NCBI GenBank assembly: GCA_021797775.1
Contig: JAJZZC010000008.1
Location: 11,888-62,075, forward strand
From: Bacillota bacterium
Lineage (GTDB): Bacteria; Bacillota; Sulfobacillia; RBS10-35; JAJYVN01
Length of the DNA: 50,188 bases
Direction of reading: 5' to 3'
The stretch's first letter is position 1; each line of letters opens with the position of its first letter. The notes under the pieces were generated by a model. It was not told the origin of the DNA and ran no database searches. It saw nothing but the letters and a program-made list of their open reading frames with translations. The translations under genes and the position numbers were made by a program. Shown here piece by piece: positions 35,541-44,323 of the stretch.

Positions 35541-37622
35541 CTAACGGGCCCGCGCGGGCGCCACGGGTGCCGCGCCGCGCGAGCGGGTTCCACGCGTCCC
35601 CCCGGTCGCGGAGCTCGGGCCGCGTCCGTCCCGTCGGGACTCCAATTCGATCAGGGCGTCACGCAACTCGGCCGCCCGCTCAAAGTCGAGTTCCTTCGCG
35701 GCTGCGCGCATCTCCTTGCGCAGGCGCTCGATCAGGGCCGGTAGCTCGCGGGTCGGCACGTCGCCACGGAGGGCAGCGGCCTGCCCGGCCTTCTCCTCGG
35801 AGACGGCCCGGGTGGCCTCGATCAGGTCACGCACCGGCTTCACCACCGAGCGCGGGGTGACGCCGTGCTCCACGTTATAGGCCGACTGGATGCCGCGTCG
35901 GCGCTCGGTTTCCGCCATCGCGCGCGCCATGGAGTCTGTCACGCGATCCGCGTAGAGGATGACCCTGCCCTCCAGGTGTCGGGCGGCCCGCCCCATGGTC
36001 TGGATCAGTGACCGCTCCGAGCGCAGGTAGCCTTCCTTGTCGGCGTCAAGGATGGCCACCAGACTGACCTCGGGAAGGTCGAGCCCCTCACGTAGGAGAT
36101 TGATCCCGACCAGTACATCGAAGGCGCCCAGGCGCAGATCGCGAATGATCACCATACGCTCCAAGGTGTCGACCTCGGCGTGCAGGTAGCGCACGGCGAT
36201 ACCAAGCTCGCGCAGGTAGTCGGTCAGTTGCTCGGCCATGCGCTTGGTCAGGGTCGTTACCAGTACGCGTTGCTTGCGTGCCACCCGTGTGCGGATCTCG
36301 CCGACCAGATCGTCGATCTGACCCCGTGTGCCGCGAACCTCCACCTCGGGGTCGAGTAGGCCCGTGGGCCGTACGATCTGCTCGATCACCACACCACTGG
36401 AACGGCGCAGTTCGTATTCCGCCGGCGTAGCCGACACGAAGAGGGCCTGCGGCACGCGCTCTTCGAACTCAGAGAACTGCAGCGGGCGGTTGTCCAGGGC
36501 CGACGGCAGCCGGAAGCCGTACTTCACCAGTTCGCTCTTGCGTGAGCGGTCCCCCTGGTACATGGCGCCGATCTGGGGAATGCTCTGGTGCGACTCGTCG
36601 ATGATGCAAAGGAAGTCGCGCGGGAAGAAGTCCAGGAGGGTGTAGGGCGGCTCGCCCGGCCGCCGGCCCGTCAAGTGACGGCTGTAGTTCTCGATGCCGC
36701 TGCAGAACCCGACCTCGCGCATCATCTCGAGGTCGTAGCGCGTGCGCTGCTCCAAGCGCTGGGCTTCGAGCAGCCCGTCGTGCGCGCGCAATTCTGCCAG
36801 GCGCTCCTGCAACTCAGCCTCGATGGTGCCGAGCGCGCGCTCCATCTTCTCGGCAGCGGTGACGTAGTGGGTGGCGGGGTAGATCGCCACGTGCTGGCGC
36901 TCTCCAAGGACCTCGCCAGTCAGGGTGTCGATCTCGGAGAGCCGCGTGACCTCGTCGCCAGAAAGCTCCACGCGGATGGCGCGCTCGCTGGCGCCAGCGG
37001 GCTGGATCTCCAGGACGTCGCCGCGCACGCGGAAGCAGCCGCGCGCCAGATCCACGTCGTTGCGCCGGTACTGGATATCCACCAGCTTGCGCAGGATCTG
37101 ACGCCGGGGTCGCTCCTGCCCGAGCCGCAGGGAGAGGACCAGGTCCCGGTAGTCCTCCGGGGATCCGAGACCGTAGATACAGGAAACTGAGGCTACAACG
37201 ATGACGTCGCGACGCTCAAACAACGCCATGGTCGCGCTATGGCGCAGCTTGTCGATCTCGTCGTTGCGCAGCGTATCCTTCTCGATATACGTATCGGTAC
37301 TGGCGATGTATGCCTCGGGCTGGTAATAGTCATAGAAGCTGACAAAATACTCCACCGCGTTATCAGGGAAGAACTCGCGAAACTCCCCGGCCAGTTGCGC
37401 GGCGAGCGTCTTGTTGTGTGCGATGACCAGCGTGGGCCGCTGCAGGCGTTCGATCGTCCACGCCATCGTGGCCGTTTTCCCCGAACCAGTGACGCCGAGT
37501 AGAACCGACGCCGGCGTCCCGGCCTCCAGCGCGGCCGTGATCCGGGCAATGGCCGCGGGTTGGTCTCCGGCCGGGGGGAACGGCGCCCGCATCCGGAAGC
37601 GCTCCGCCGACGAAGCCAACAC
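35541..37622 (-). CDS. uvrB: Excinuclease ABC subunit B
   Basis: UvrB is the damage-verifying helicase-like subunit of nucleotide excision repair. The 693-residue product has Walker A ([10 protein letters not shown]), the beta-hairpin region [20 protein letters not shown], the DEAH-type box [13 protein letters not shown], helicase motifs V and VI ([23 protein letters not shown]) and the C-terminal UVR domain ([18 protein letters not shown]) that binds UvrC. The GTG start abuts GGGAGG; ATG 37592 ([12 protein letters not shown]) is the alternative. uvrA is not next to it in this window. Confidence 0.96.
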   Translation of the reverse strand: MLASSAERFRMRAPFPPAGDQPAAIARITAALEAGTPASVLLGVTGSGKTATMAWTIERLQRPTLVIAHNKTLAAQLAGEFREFFPDNAVEYFVSFYDYYQPEAYIASTDTYIEKDTLRNDEIDKLRHSATMALFERRDVIVVASVSCIYGLGSPEDYRDLVLSLRLGQERPRRQILRKLVDIQYRRNDVDLARGCFRVRGDVLEIQPAGASERAIRVELSGDEVTRLSEIDTLTGEVLGERQHVAIYPATHYVTAAEKMERALGTIEAELQERLAELRAHDGLLEAQRLEQRTRYDLEMMREVGFCSGIENYSRHLTGRRPGEPPYTLLDFFPRDFLCIIDESHQSIPQIGAMYQGDRSRKSELVKYGFRLPSALDNRPLQFSEFEERVPQALFVSATPAEYELRRSSGVVIEQIVRPTGLLDPEVEVRGTRGQIDDLVGEIRTRVARKQRVLVTTLTKRMAEQLTDYLRELGIAVRYLHAEVDTLERMVIIRDLRLGAFDVLVGINLLREGLDLPEVSLVAILDADKEGYLRSERSLIQTMGRAARHLEGRVILYADRVTDSMARAMAETERRRGIQSAYNVEHGVTPRSVVKPVRDLIEATRAVSEEKAGQAAALRGDVPTRELPALIERLRKEMRAAAKELDFERAAELRDALIELESRRDGRGPSSATGGTRGTRSRGAAPVAPARAR

Positions 37623-38128
37623 CTCCCTCGCCTGCCCGCAGGGCGGCCCACGGGCGGGGGCTGGCCCGGGCGACCGGGTGGAAACCCCTCGACGCCGGGC
37701 CCCACCAGCACCGCCATCATAAAGGACGCGCCCGGCGACGGCGAGGGTTCGTCCCGGCGGGAGTCGCGAGACGGTGTGCGGATCGCCGCGCGGCGGCGAC
37801 CCGGCCTACCGTCCGCTGCCAGAAGATCCGGCGAACGCTCGGCGAGCCCGCCGCGCCTGGTCCCTCGTCAGTTGGGCGTTAAGGCCTGCAACGGACGGGT
37901 GCACTCACAACGCAACCCCTCCCAGGCGGCCACGTGACGTCATGCTGGGGGGCCTTGGGCCGGAACGCCCGGCAGAGCGGGGTGGCGCGGGACCCGCACC
38001 TGGTCCGGCAGAGATGCGCCCGCGCTTGCGGCACTCGGGATCGGAGCCGCAGCACCCGGTCCGCTTCCACCGCCATGACCGGCGTGGCCGCCGACGTCCG
38101 GCTCCATGTGGTACCAGACGCGTTCCGG
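37623..38128. other. Intergenic gap upstream of uvrB
   Basis: About 500 bp lie between uvrB and the beta-lactamase-like gene. On the minus strand TATGAT (about 37715-37720) could be the uvrB -10 element, but no matching -35 is visible. Open frames present are of non-coding composition. Nothing else recognised. Confidence 0.4.
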
Positions 38129-39073
38129 CTAATGGCCGGTGCCCGGTCCGGGACCATAGGCCTCCCAGAGGGCGAGCCCGACGCGGGCGATGAGCCGACG
38201 GGCCTCGGAGCCGGACCCGCAGCCGCGCGTCAGCACCGCGACCGCGATCGTCTGTCCCGGCAGGTAGAGGAGGCCCCCGTCGTGCTGGTGGCCCCGGATG
38301 CCGCCGGTCTTGTGGGCCAACTCCCAAGCGGGCGCAGCCCCCAGCGGACGACCCTCCCCCGGGTCTGGAAGCAGCGCCGGCAGGGCGTCCCGGATCTGCT
38401 GCCGCTTCAGTGTGGCCACCATGCGCCGACAGGCGTCCCAGGAGACCACCTGCCCGCGGGCGATCAGGGCGAACAGGTCGGCGTACTCGCCCGCGGCGAT
38501 CGTGTTCGTGCCGCGCGCGCCTGCGGGGATGACCTGCAGGGGCCGCAGCACACGGGTGAGGTGTAACCCCAGGCCTTCCATCAGCGCGTTGACCGGCGCG
38601 ACACCGACGCGCTCCAAGACCATGTTGGTCGCAGCGTTGTCGCTCACGACGATCATGAGCTCCGCTAGGTCCCGCAGGGGCAGGCGGACCCCGGGCGAGA
38701 GCACCTGCAGGATCCCCGAACCGGTCACCTGGTCCTCCGGCCGCAGGCGGACGCGCTCTTGGAGGTGCAGCCGGCCCTCCGCCGCCGCCTCGTAGAGGGC
38801 AGCCAAAATCGGTACCTTGATGGTGCTGGCCGACGGGAGGGCCAGGGTCGGGGCAAGGTCCCAGCGGTCCCCCCGCTCCAGGTGCCGCACGGCGATCGCG
38901 ATGTCGCCGCCGCGCGCCGCCGCGTCCACCGCCACCAGCCGCAGGGCCGCGTCCAGGCGGGGCGGCACCCCGCCTACCACGATCGGCTCTTCATCCCCCA
39001 TGGGCAGCGCCTGGTTCATCGAGCGCGTACCGGCGGCTTCACCGGTCTTCGCGCCGTCCGCCCCACCAGGCAT
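38129..39073 (-). CDS. Serine beta-lactamase-like hydrolase (class A fold), no signal peptide
   Basis: A 314-residue protein with the three active-site motifs of class A serine beta-lactamases: SASTIK (catalytic Ser and Lys), SDN in IVVSDNAATN and KTG in AHKTGGI. An omega-loop Glu is not obvious. No signal peptide or lipobox precedes the domain in any available start, which would leave it cytoplasmic. That argues for a peptidase or esterase role, or for an unrecognised start. ATG 39073 follows AAAGGAG closely; ATG 39019 (MNQALPMGDEE) is another option. It is divergent from the second MaoC gene. Confidence 0.82.
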   Translation of the reverse strand: MPGGADGAKTGEAAGTRSMNQALPMGDEEPIVVGGVPPRLDAALRLVAVDAAARGGDIAIAVRHLERGDRWDLAPTLALPSASTIKVPILAALYEAAAEGRLHLQERVRLRPEDQVTGSGILQVLSPGVRLPLRDLAELMIVVSDNAATNMVLERVGVAPVNALMEGLGLHLTRVLRPLQVIPAGARGTNTIAAGEYADLFALIARGQVVSWDACRRMVATLKRQQIRDALPALLPDPGEGRPLGAAPAWELAHKTGGIRGHQHDGGLLYLPGQTIAVAVLTRGCGSGSEARRLIARVGLALWEAYGPGPGTGH

Positions 39074-39549
39074 TTCTCCTTTCGGCCCTGGCTGCGCCCC
39101 TTTGCGGGGCGACGGGCCATGGACGGACTGCAACTGCGCGGCGGCCGCCGACGGTGGCCGCCGGGAGCCCGTCAGCGCGACAGACAGCGACGGACGGGGA
39201 CTAGGGCGGTCGTCCCCAGGCTCCGCCCACGCGGGGCGCCCAGTCGCGCCCTCTGCCCCGGTGCCCCCCGTTGACAAGGCGTCCCCGGCACACGGCACCG
39301 TCGCAGGGCCCCTGGGCGCAATCAGCCCCCGATGGGGTTGCCCGCACCCCCGCCCCGGTTCCGCCGCCGCCCAACCACCGAACAAAGCACAGAGGTCGCC
39401 GACACGCTCCCGCCCGGAAGCCACGCCGGACCGCGGGGCGGCCCAACGACCGCGGGGAGGTTGCCCCGTCCCGTCCCCTGGGTCCTCGCTTCGGCGGGCC
39501 AATCCTGCCGTCGGCAGGTGGGCGTGGTCGGCCTCTGGAACGAGCCGGC
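39074..39549. other. Divergent intergenic gap, nothing recognised
   Basis: About 475 bp separate the beta-lactamase-like gene and the second MaoC gene. Frames on both strands stay open but have low-complexity composition. No promoter close to consensus is visible. Confidence 0.4.
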
Positions 39550-39990
39550 ATGCGCTTTCAGGAGTTGCGAGCGGGGCGGCGCTTCCTTACGGGCTCCGCT
39601 GTCGTGACCGATGGGGACATACGCGCCTTCGCCGAGGTGTTCGACCCCCAGCCCATTCACCTAGATTTTGGTGCGGCCGCCCATGGCCCGTTCGGACGCA
39701 CCATCGCCTCCGGCTACCACACCCTGGCGCTCTCCTGGCGCCTATGGATCGATACCGGCGCGCTCGGCGCCGACGCCCTCGCGGGGCTTGGCCTAGACGA
39801 GCTGCGCTGGGTGAGGCCGGTCTTCGCCGGTGACCGCCTGTCGGTGGAGGTCGAGGTGCTGGAGTCGCGTCCGTCGGCCTCCCACCCCGGTGCCGGTATC
39901 GTGCGCCTGGCCCTCTCCGCCCACAACCAGCACGGGGAAGTCGTGCTCACTTACCGGACAGCGGCGCTGGTCCGCGGCAGCGGCGGCTGA
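39550..39990 (+). CDS. MaoC-like dehydratase (second copy)
   Basis: A 146-residue hot-dog-fold protein. The catalytic strand-loop FDPQPIHLDFGAA carries the Asp and His of the MaoC motif, followed by GPFGRTIASGYHTLALSWRL. Related proteins handle (R)-3-hydroxyacyl-CoA/ACP or similar acyl substrates. The ATG (MRFQELRAGRRF) is the usual family start; the longer upstream frame has no similarity. The ribosome site is weak. It is only distantly similar to the MaoC gene next to uvrB. Confidence 0.85.
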   Translation: MRFQELRAGRRFLTGSAVVTDGDIRAFAEVFDPQPIHLDFGAAAHGPFGRTIASGYHTLALSWRLWIDTGALGADALAGLGLDELRWVRPVFAGDRLSVEVEVLESRPSASHPGAGIVRLALSAHNQHGEVVLTYRTAALVRGSGG

Positions 39991-40021
39991 AGCACCAGAG
40001 ATCTCACGGCGGCCCTGCCAC

Positions 40022-41338
40022 CTATGCCGCCCGCTTGGCGACGCGCGCGAGCAGGGCGAGGGCCGCGGCCAGTTGTGGGTCCCGGGCCGGCTGACCGTAG
40101 TCCCCGACACTGGGCGGCGACGGCACGACGAGATCGGGCTCCAGCCCACGGCCATTTAGATCCCGCCCCTTGGGGGTGTAGTACTGCGCCACGGTCAGCC
40201 GCAGGCCGGCGCCGCCCGACAGCGGGAACACCCGCTGCACGACGCCTTTGCCAAAGGTCCGCTGGCCGACCAGCGGGGCGGCGTGGTCGTCCTCTATCGC
40301 GCCCGCCAGCACCTCGGCGGCCGAGGCGGTGTAGCGGTTGACCAGCACGACGAACGGCACGGCGATGCGGCGCGTGCTGCGGAGAACGTAGGTTTGACGC
40401 CCCGTTCGTCCCTGCAGCGACGTCACGGTGCCGGGGGGCAGGAAGAACGCGCCAGTCTCGATGGCCGCATCCAGCACCCCTCCGGGGTTGTTGCGCAGAT
40501 CCAGCACCAGTCCGGTCATGCCGGCCGCAGTGAGGCGGCTCAGCGCGACGGCGACCTCCGCCGGGGTTTGCGCGTTAAACCCACTGATGTCGAGGTAGCC
40601 GACGCGGCCGGGCAGCATCCGGGCCGCCACCGTCACAATGGTGACCGGCCGACGGACGAACGAGAAGGTCAGGTCCTCCACCCGGCCATCGCCCAGCGTG
40701 CGCGCCACCCGCAGGACCACCGGGGTGCCGGCAGGCCCGAGGATGCGGGCCGCCACCTGTGGCAGGCTCAGCCCACGCACCGCCATGCCGCCGACGGAGA
40801 GCAGGCGGTCCCCGGGCCGGAGGCCGGGCGCACCCGCCTGCGCCTCACCGACGTAACGGGTGGTTGCGGCGGGCGAACCGGGGAACACCTGGAGCACCAC
40901 CGGTTCGCCCCCAGCCCCGGCCTCGACCTGGACGCCGATGCCGCTATACCGACCGCTGGCGTTGCTGGTCAACTCGGCGTAAGCGCGGGGGCTGAAATAG
41001 GTCGAATAGGGGTCGTTCAGCGCGCGGACCGCGCCGGAGATGGCGCCCGCGTACACCTTGGACATGTTGGGCTGCCCCACGTACTGGGAGCGGATGAGCG
41101 TCAGAGCCCGCACCAGGTTGGCGAAGCCCGGCTGACGGCCCAGGGCGCGCAGGGTGCCGAGGGAACCCGGGCTCCAGCCGTACGCTCCGGTGGCCAGGCC
41201 CCAAGTCACGATAGCGGTCATCACGACCAGGAAGGCGCCACCCAGCACGGCGGTAGCGCGCGTCACGCCGCCCGAGCCCCGCGTCGCACCCGGGCCGACC
41301 GGCACGCCGCCCACCGCCTTTCCGCGGCCCAACCGCAT
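40022..41338 (-). CDS. Carboxyl-terminal processing protease CtpB-type (S41)
   Basis: A 438-residue membrane-anchored protease with one N-terminal helix (AVLGGAFLVVMTAIVTW), an N-terminal cap, a PDZ domain (about 140-230, including GLRPGDRLLSVGGMAV) and an S41 catalytic domain. The catalytic Ser is in NRYTASAAEVLAGAIED and the general-base Lys in QRTFGKGVVQ. Such enzymes trim proteins outside the membrane; in spore formers CtpB activates sigma-K, though sporulation is not shown here. In many Bacillota it follows ftsEX and an M23 peptidase gene; the latter is missing. The start is uncertain: ATG 41338 lies inside a perfect hairpin, and GTG 41266 is another choice. Confidence 0.92.
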   Translation of the reverse strand: MRLGRGKAVGGVPVGPGATRGSGGVTRATAVLGGAFLVVMTAIVTWGLATGAYGWSPGSLGTLRALGRQPGFANLVRALTLIRSQYVGQPNMSKVYAGAISGAVRALNDPYSTYFSPRAYAELTSNASGRYSGIGVQVEAGAGGEPVVLQVFPGSPAATTRYVGEAQAGAPGLRPGDRLLSVGGMAVRGLSLPQVAARILGPAGTPVVLRVARTLGDGRVEDLTFSFVRRPVTIVTVAARMLPGRVGYLDISGFNAQTPAEVAVALSRLTAAGMTGLVLDLRNNPGGVLDAAIETGAFFLPPGTVTSLQGRTGRQTYVLRSTRRIAVPFVVLVNRYTASAAEVLAGAIEDDHAAPLVGQRTFGKGVVQRVFPLSGGAGLRLTVAQYYTPKGRDLNGRGLEPDLVVPSPPSVGDYGQPARDPQLAAALALLARVAKRAA

Positions 41339-41369
41339 CCGCCGCTGGCCGCAGCCGGCGGATGCGGTT
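41331..41369 (-). promoter_or_regulatory. Perfect 14-bp hairpin over the ctpB start
   Basis: AACCGCATCCGCCG and CGGCGGATGCGGTT are exact reverse complements across an 11-base loop. On the transcribed strand the second arm contains the first possible ATG of the protease gene, so in mRNA that codon would be paired. It may be a terminator of upstream transcription or a translational control stem. Confidence 0.5.
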
Positions 41370-41929
41370 GGTTTTCCGTCAAGGGCACCGCGCCCCTCGG
41401 AGGGCCCGGGTCCACCGCCCGCCGTGCCTCACGCCGATCCAGCCCGTGGCGCAGCCAAACGCAGCGCGCCCAGCCGATGCGGGGCTCGCGGAGCGCAGTC
41501 ATTATACAGCGAGGGAGGGTAGGCCCAGCACAGACACGGCCGCCAGCGCCACGGCGAGCCCTCCGAGGCGTGGCGGGTCCCCCACGCGGGACCCGCTATG
41601 CGACCGCACCCTGTCGGCACACGCGCCTTCGCACCGCCGAGGCCCGTGGAACACGGCCCACGCCGCGCCACACGCGCCCCGCCTCAGCATCTCGGTGAGC
41701 CGCTGATGGCCCCCGCTTGGTGCTCTGCCACACCCAGTGCCAGCCCCTCCGCCGGGGGGCGCGCCCGCCGGCTTCCCCCGCCGCCTGCGGCGCGGGCCAC
41801 GCTGCGTACCCATGTCCCACCGCGAGCGCCCCTCTGCCTCTGGGCACCAGGGCGTACGCCCGCCCCGCGGCCTGCGGCAGCCGCTTCACCCCGTCGCCGC
41901 CGCGCCTCCGCACATCCGGCCCCACTCCC
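41370..41929. other. 560-bp gap between ctpB and ftsX
   Basis: This is where an M23 peptidase (EnvC-like) gene often lies in Bacillota. I see no peptidase motif (HxxxD, HxH) in any frame. Frames are long but Arg/Gly/Ala-rich. It may hold the remains of a lost gene, but nothing supports that directly. Confidence 0.4.
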
Positions 41930-42802
41930 TCAGACGTTGAGATGGCGCCGGACGGACACCGCGCTGCCCAAAGCCCCCAGGACGATGCCCGCGGCCAGCA
42001 ACCCCTCGGCGAGACGCGGCATGAGACCGCCCACGGGGAGCAGCGGGAGAAAGGGGACGGCCTGCCGCGCTAGACCCAGCAGCCGGCCGTAACCCCACCA
42101 GACCGCGCCCCCGGCCAGGATCGCACCACCGAGCCCGAGCAGGGCGCCCTCCATGAAAAACGGCCAGCGGATGAAGCCGTTGGTTGCCCCTACCAGCTTC
42201 ATCACCGCGATCTGGTCGCGCCGCGCATAGACCGCCACGCGGACGGTGTTGCCCACGACCACCAACGTGGCCAGGGCCAGGGCGCCGACCAGGAATAGTC
42301 CGAGGACGCGGATCGCGCGCGTGAAGCCGATGATACGGTCCACGACCTGCTGCTGGTCGTTGACCGTCTGCACGCCGGACAGTCCGTGCAGGCGGGCTGC
42401 CAAAGCCGCCACCAGGGACGGATTGGCGACGTAGATGTCCAGCGCATCCGGTAGCGGGTTATGGTGCAGCACGTCCGTGACCAGCGCCGGCTGCAGGCCC
42501 ATCTCCGCCTGTAGTTGCCGCAGGGCCTGGGTCTTTGTCACCAGCACGGTGCGGGTGACGCCCGGCAGCGCCCGGACCTCCTGGATGATCTCTGCCTCGG
42601 GCTGGGTGTGAGGGCCCGGGTCGAGATAGGCCACCACCTGCACCTTGGCGTCGATGACGGCCGCGAAGTGCCGGAGATTGAGCGCGAGCAGGCTGATGAT
42701 GGCCAGCACCAGCAGGGAAACCGCCACGGTGCTCACGGCCGCGACGCTGAGCAACCCGTTATCCCGCACGCTGGCAAAGGCCTCGACTGTCAGGTGTCCC
42801 AT
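41930..42802 (-). CDS. ftsX: Cell division protein FtsX
   Basis: A 290-residue membrane partner of FtsE. It has four helices with a large extracellular loop between the first and second (YLDPGPHTQPEAEIIQEVRA region), which in FtsEX systems activates peptidoglycan hydrolases. SVAAVSTVAVSLLVLAI, VVVGNTVRVAVYARRDQIAVMKLVGATNGFIRWPFFMEG-type TM2 and coupling region, and C-terminal GIVLGALGSAVSVRRHLNV fit the family. The ATG gives MGHLTVEAFAS; a TTG at 42817 would restore the common LRLRT prefix. It is separated from ftsE by 165-180 bp with a hairpin, unlike the usual overlap. Confidence 0.92.
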   Translation of the reverse strand: MGHLTVEAFASVRDNGLLSVAAVSTVAVSLLVLAIISLLALNLRHFAAVIDAKVQVVAYLDPGPHTQPEAEIIQEVRALPGVTRTVLVTKTQALRQLQAEMGLQPALVTDVLHHNPLPDALDIYVANPSLVAALAARLHGLSGVQTVNDQQQVVDRIIGFTRAIRVLGLFLVGALALATLVVVGNTVRVAVYARRDQIAVMKLVGATNGFIRWPFFMEGALLGLGGAILAGGAVWWGYGRLLGLARQAVPFLPLLPVGGLMPRLAEGLLAAGIVLGALGSAVSVRRHLNV

Positions 42803-42949
42803 GGTGCGCAGGCGCAACGGCGCAAAAGCCCCCCCCAGGCCACTCCCGAGCGCGGGACGCGCAGAGACGGGGCGCGCCCGGCACAACCCCTCGGCCGCCA
42901 CCCCGTGGAGAGCTGCGGACGGCCGGCATGCGCCAGAGGGCCCCCAGCG

Positions 42950-42981
42950 GCACGGCCCCCGCCCCGTGAGGGGGGCCGTGC
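42950..42981 (-). terminator. Hairpin between ftsE and ftsX
   Basis: GCACGGCCCCC and GGGGGCCGTGC form a perfect 11-bp stem with a 10-base loop, one base beyond the ftsE stop. No T-run follows. It could terminate or attenuate transcription between two genes that normally need equal expression. Confidence 0.5.
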
Positions 42982-42982
42982 G

Positions 42983-43810
42983 TCAGTGCTTGCGCCGACC
43001 CGCACCGGTGCCCGCCCGTTCGGCGCGGGTCCCCCAGACGGGGACGCCCGTTGGCGCGATCACACCCGCGACCGCCGCCACCGGCTCCGGTTCCGCCGCC
43101 GTGTGGTAGGCCCCGCTCACCTCGTCTCGCACGACGCGGCCCCCGGCGATGACCACCACCCGGCGCCGCAGGGTGTTGACCAGTTGCTCAGAGTGCGTCG
43201 CCACGATGAGCGTGGTGCCGCGGCGGTTGATCTCCTCCAGCAGTTGGCTGATCCCGGCCGCGGTACCCGGGTCGAGGTTACCGGTCGGCTCGTCACAGAT
43301 CAGCAGCACCGGGTTGCCCACTACGGCCCTGGCGATCGCGGTCCGCTGCTGCTCCCCGCCGGAGAGCTCCGCGGGTAACGCGCCAGCCCGATCGCGCAGA
43401 CCGAACATCTCCAGCATCAGCGCGACGCGGCGGCGGACCTCCCGTGGCGAGTGCTCGCTTACGACGAGCGGGAAAGCGATGTTCTGCGCCACCGTCTTCC
43501 GCGGCAGGAGTTTGAAGTCCTGAAACACGACGCCAATCTGGCGGCGCAGGAAGGGGACCTCCCGCGCCCGCATGCGCACCAGGTCGTGGCCGTTGACCAC
43601 GATCCGCCCCGAAGTGGCCTTCTCCTCGCGATAGAGGAGCCGAATGAGCGTGGATTTGCCGGCACCGCTGGCACCGATGAGGAACAGGAAGTCGCCGCGC
43701 TCAAGCTCCAGGCTCACGTCCGAGAGCGCCACGGAAGCGGGCGGATACACCTTCGTCACGCCCGAGAGGCTGACGATGGGAATATTCCCCTTCCCTACCC
43801 AGGAGAACAC
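42983..43810 (-). CDS. ftsE: Cell division ATP-binding protein FtsE
   Basis: FtsE is the ABC-type ATPase that controls FtsX and, through it, septal wall hydrolases. Walker A (LIGASGAGKSTLIRLLYREE), Q-loop (IGVVFQDFKLLP), signature LSGGEQQRTAIARA, Walker B (VLLICDEPTGNLDP) and the switch His (IVATHSEQLV) are all present. A 45-residue Pro/Ala/Val tail follows the domain. The start is unclear. GTG 43810 is the nearest standard codon but lacks a ribosome site, whereas GGGAAGGGG sits just before an ATT codon at 43783, where family proteins normally begin. Confidence 0.93.
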   Translation of the reverse strand: MFSWVGKGNIPIVSLSGVTKVYPPASVALSDVSLELERGDFLFLIGASGAGKSTLIRLLYREEKATSGRIVVNGHDLVRMRAREVPFLRRQIGVVFQDFKLLPRKTVAQNIAFPLVVSEHSPREVRRRVALMLEMFGLRDRAGALPAELSGGEQQRTAIARAVVGNPVLLICDEPTGNLDPGTAAGISQLLEEINRRGTTLIVATHSEQLVNTLRRRVVVIAGGRVVRDEVSGAYHTAAEPEPVAAVAGVIAPTGVPVWGTRAERAGTGAGRRKH

Positions 43811-44323
43811 GCCGGGTGGCAACCAAAACCTACATCGCACGGGCGCCTTCGACAACCGCGGGCCGACTCCTGCCATCCGGCACCGCCCCGCAGGGTCGCG
43901 TCATGCCGGCTGGAGGCTTGGGCTCTGCACGGTGGCGCAGGTCGCCGCCACCCGCCGGGCGCGCGCCCCCCGGGGTGTATGCCGCCGGGGCGCGTCCGCG
44001 CGGTCGCGCCCTGGGTGGCGCGCCGCGTTCACGCGCAGCCGGCGGCCGGCCGGTCCCCGCTCAGACCCGCAACCTGCCATGCCTTGCGGCGGAGCGTTTG
44101 ACGAGACCCACACGGCCCTGAACCGCGCCGCAGGGTCACGCCGTTCTCGCGGCGGTCGGTTGGCCCCCCCCCGGGCAGAGACGCACCCCCACAGCCAGGT
44201 GGTGGCCGGCCACCCGGGGCCTGCGGCGCGGAGCCGAGGGGCCGCCCCCCCGCCGGCGCGGGCCCGCGCCGGCCCCCGGCGGGAGCGCGCCCCATCTCCC
44301 GCGGCGCCAAGCCTTCCCCGCGT
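43811..44323. other. Intergenic gap with two copies of an interspersed motif
   Basis: About 510 bp lie between ftsE and csaB. It contains two copies of the dispersed motif, with cores at 43888-43902 (CCGCAGGGTCGCGTC) and 44128-44142 (CCGCAGGGTCACGCC), about 240 bp apart. No gene recognised. Confidence 0.45.

Noticed and set aside
38000-38110. Possible Cys-rich small ORF (minus strand, CCGSDPEC)
   Set aside because: The Cys spacing is suggestive but there is no proper start or ribosome site, and the flanks look non-coding.
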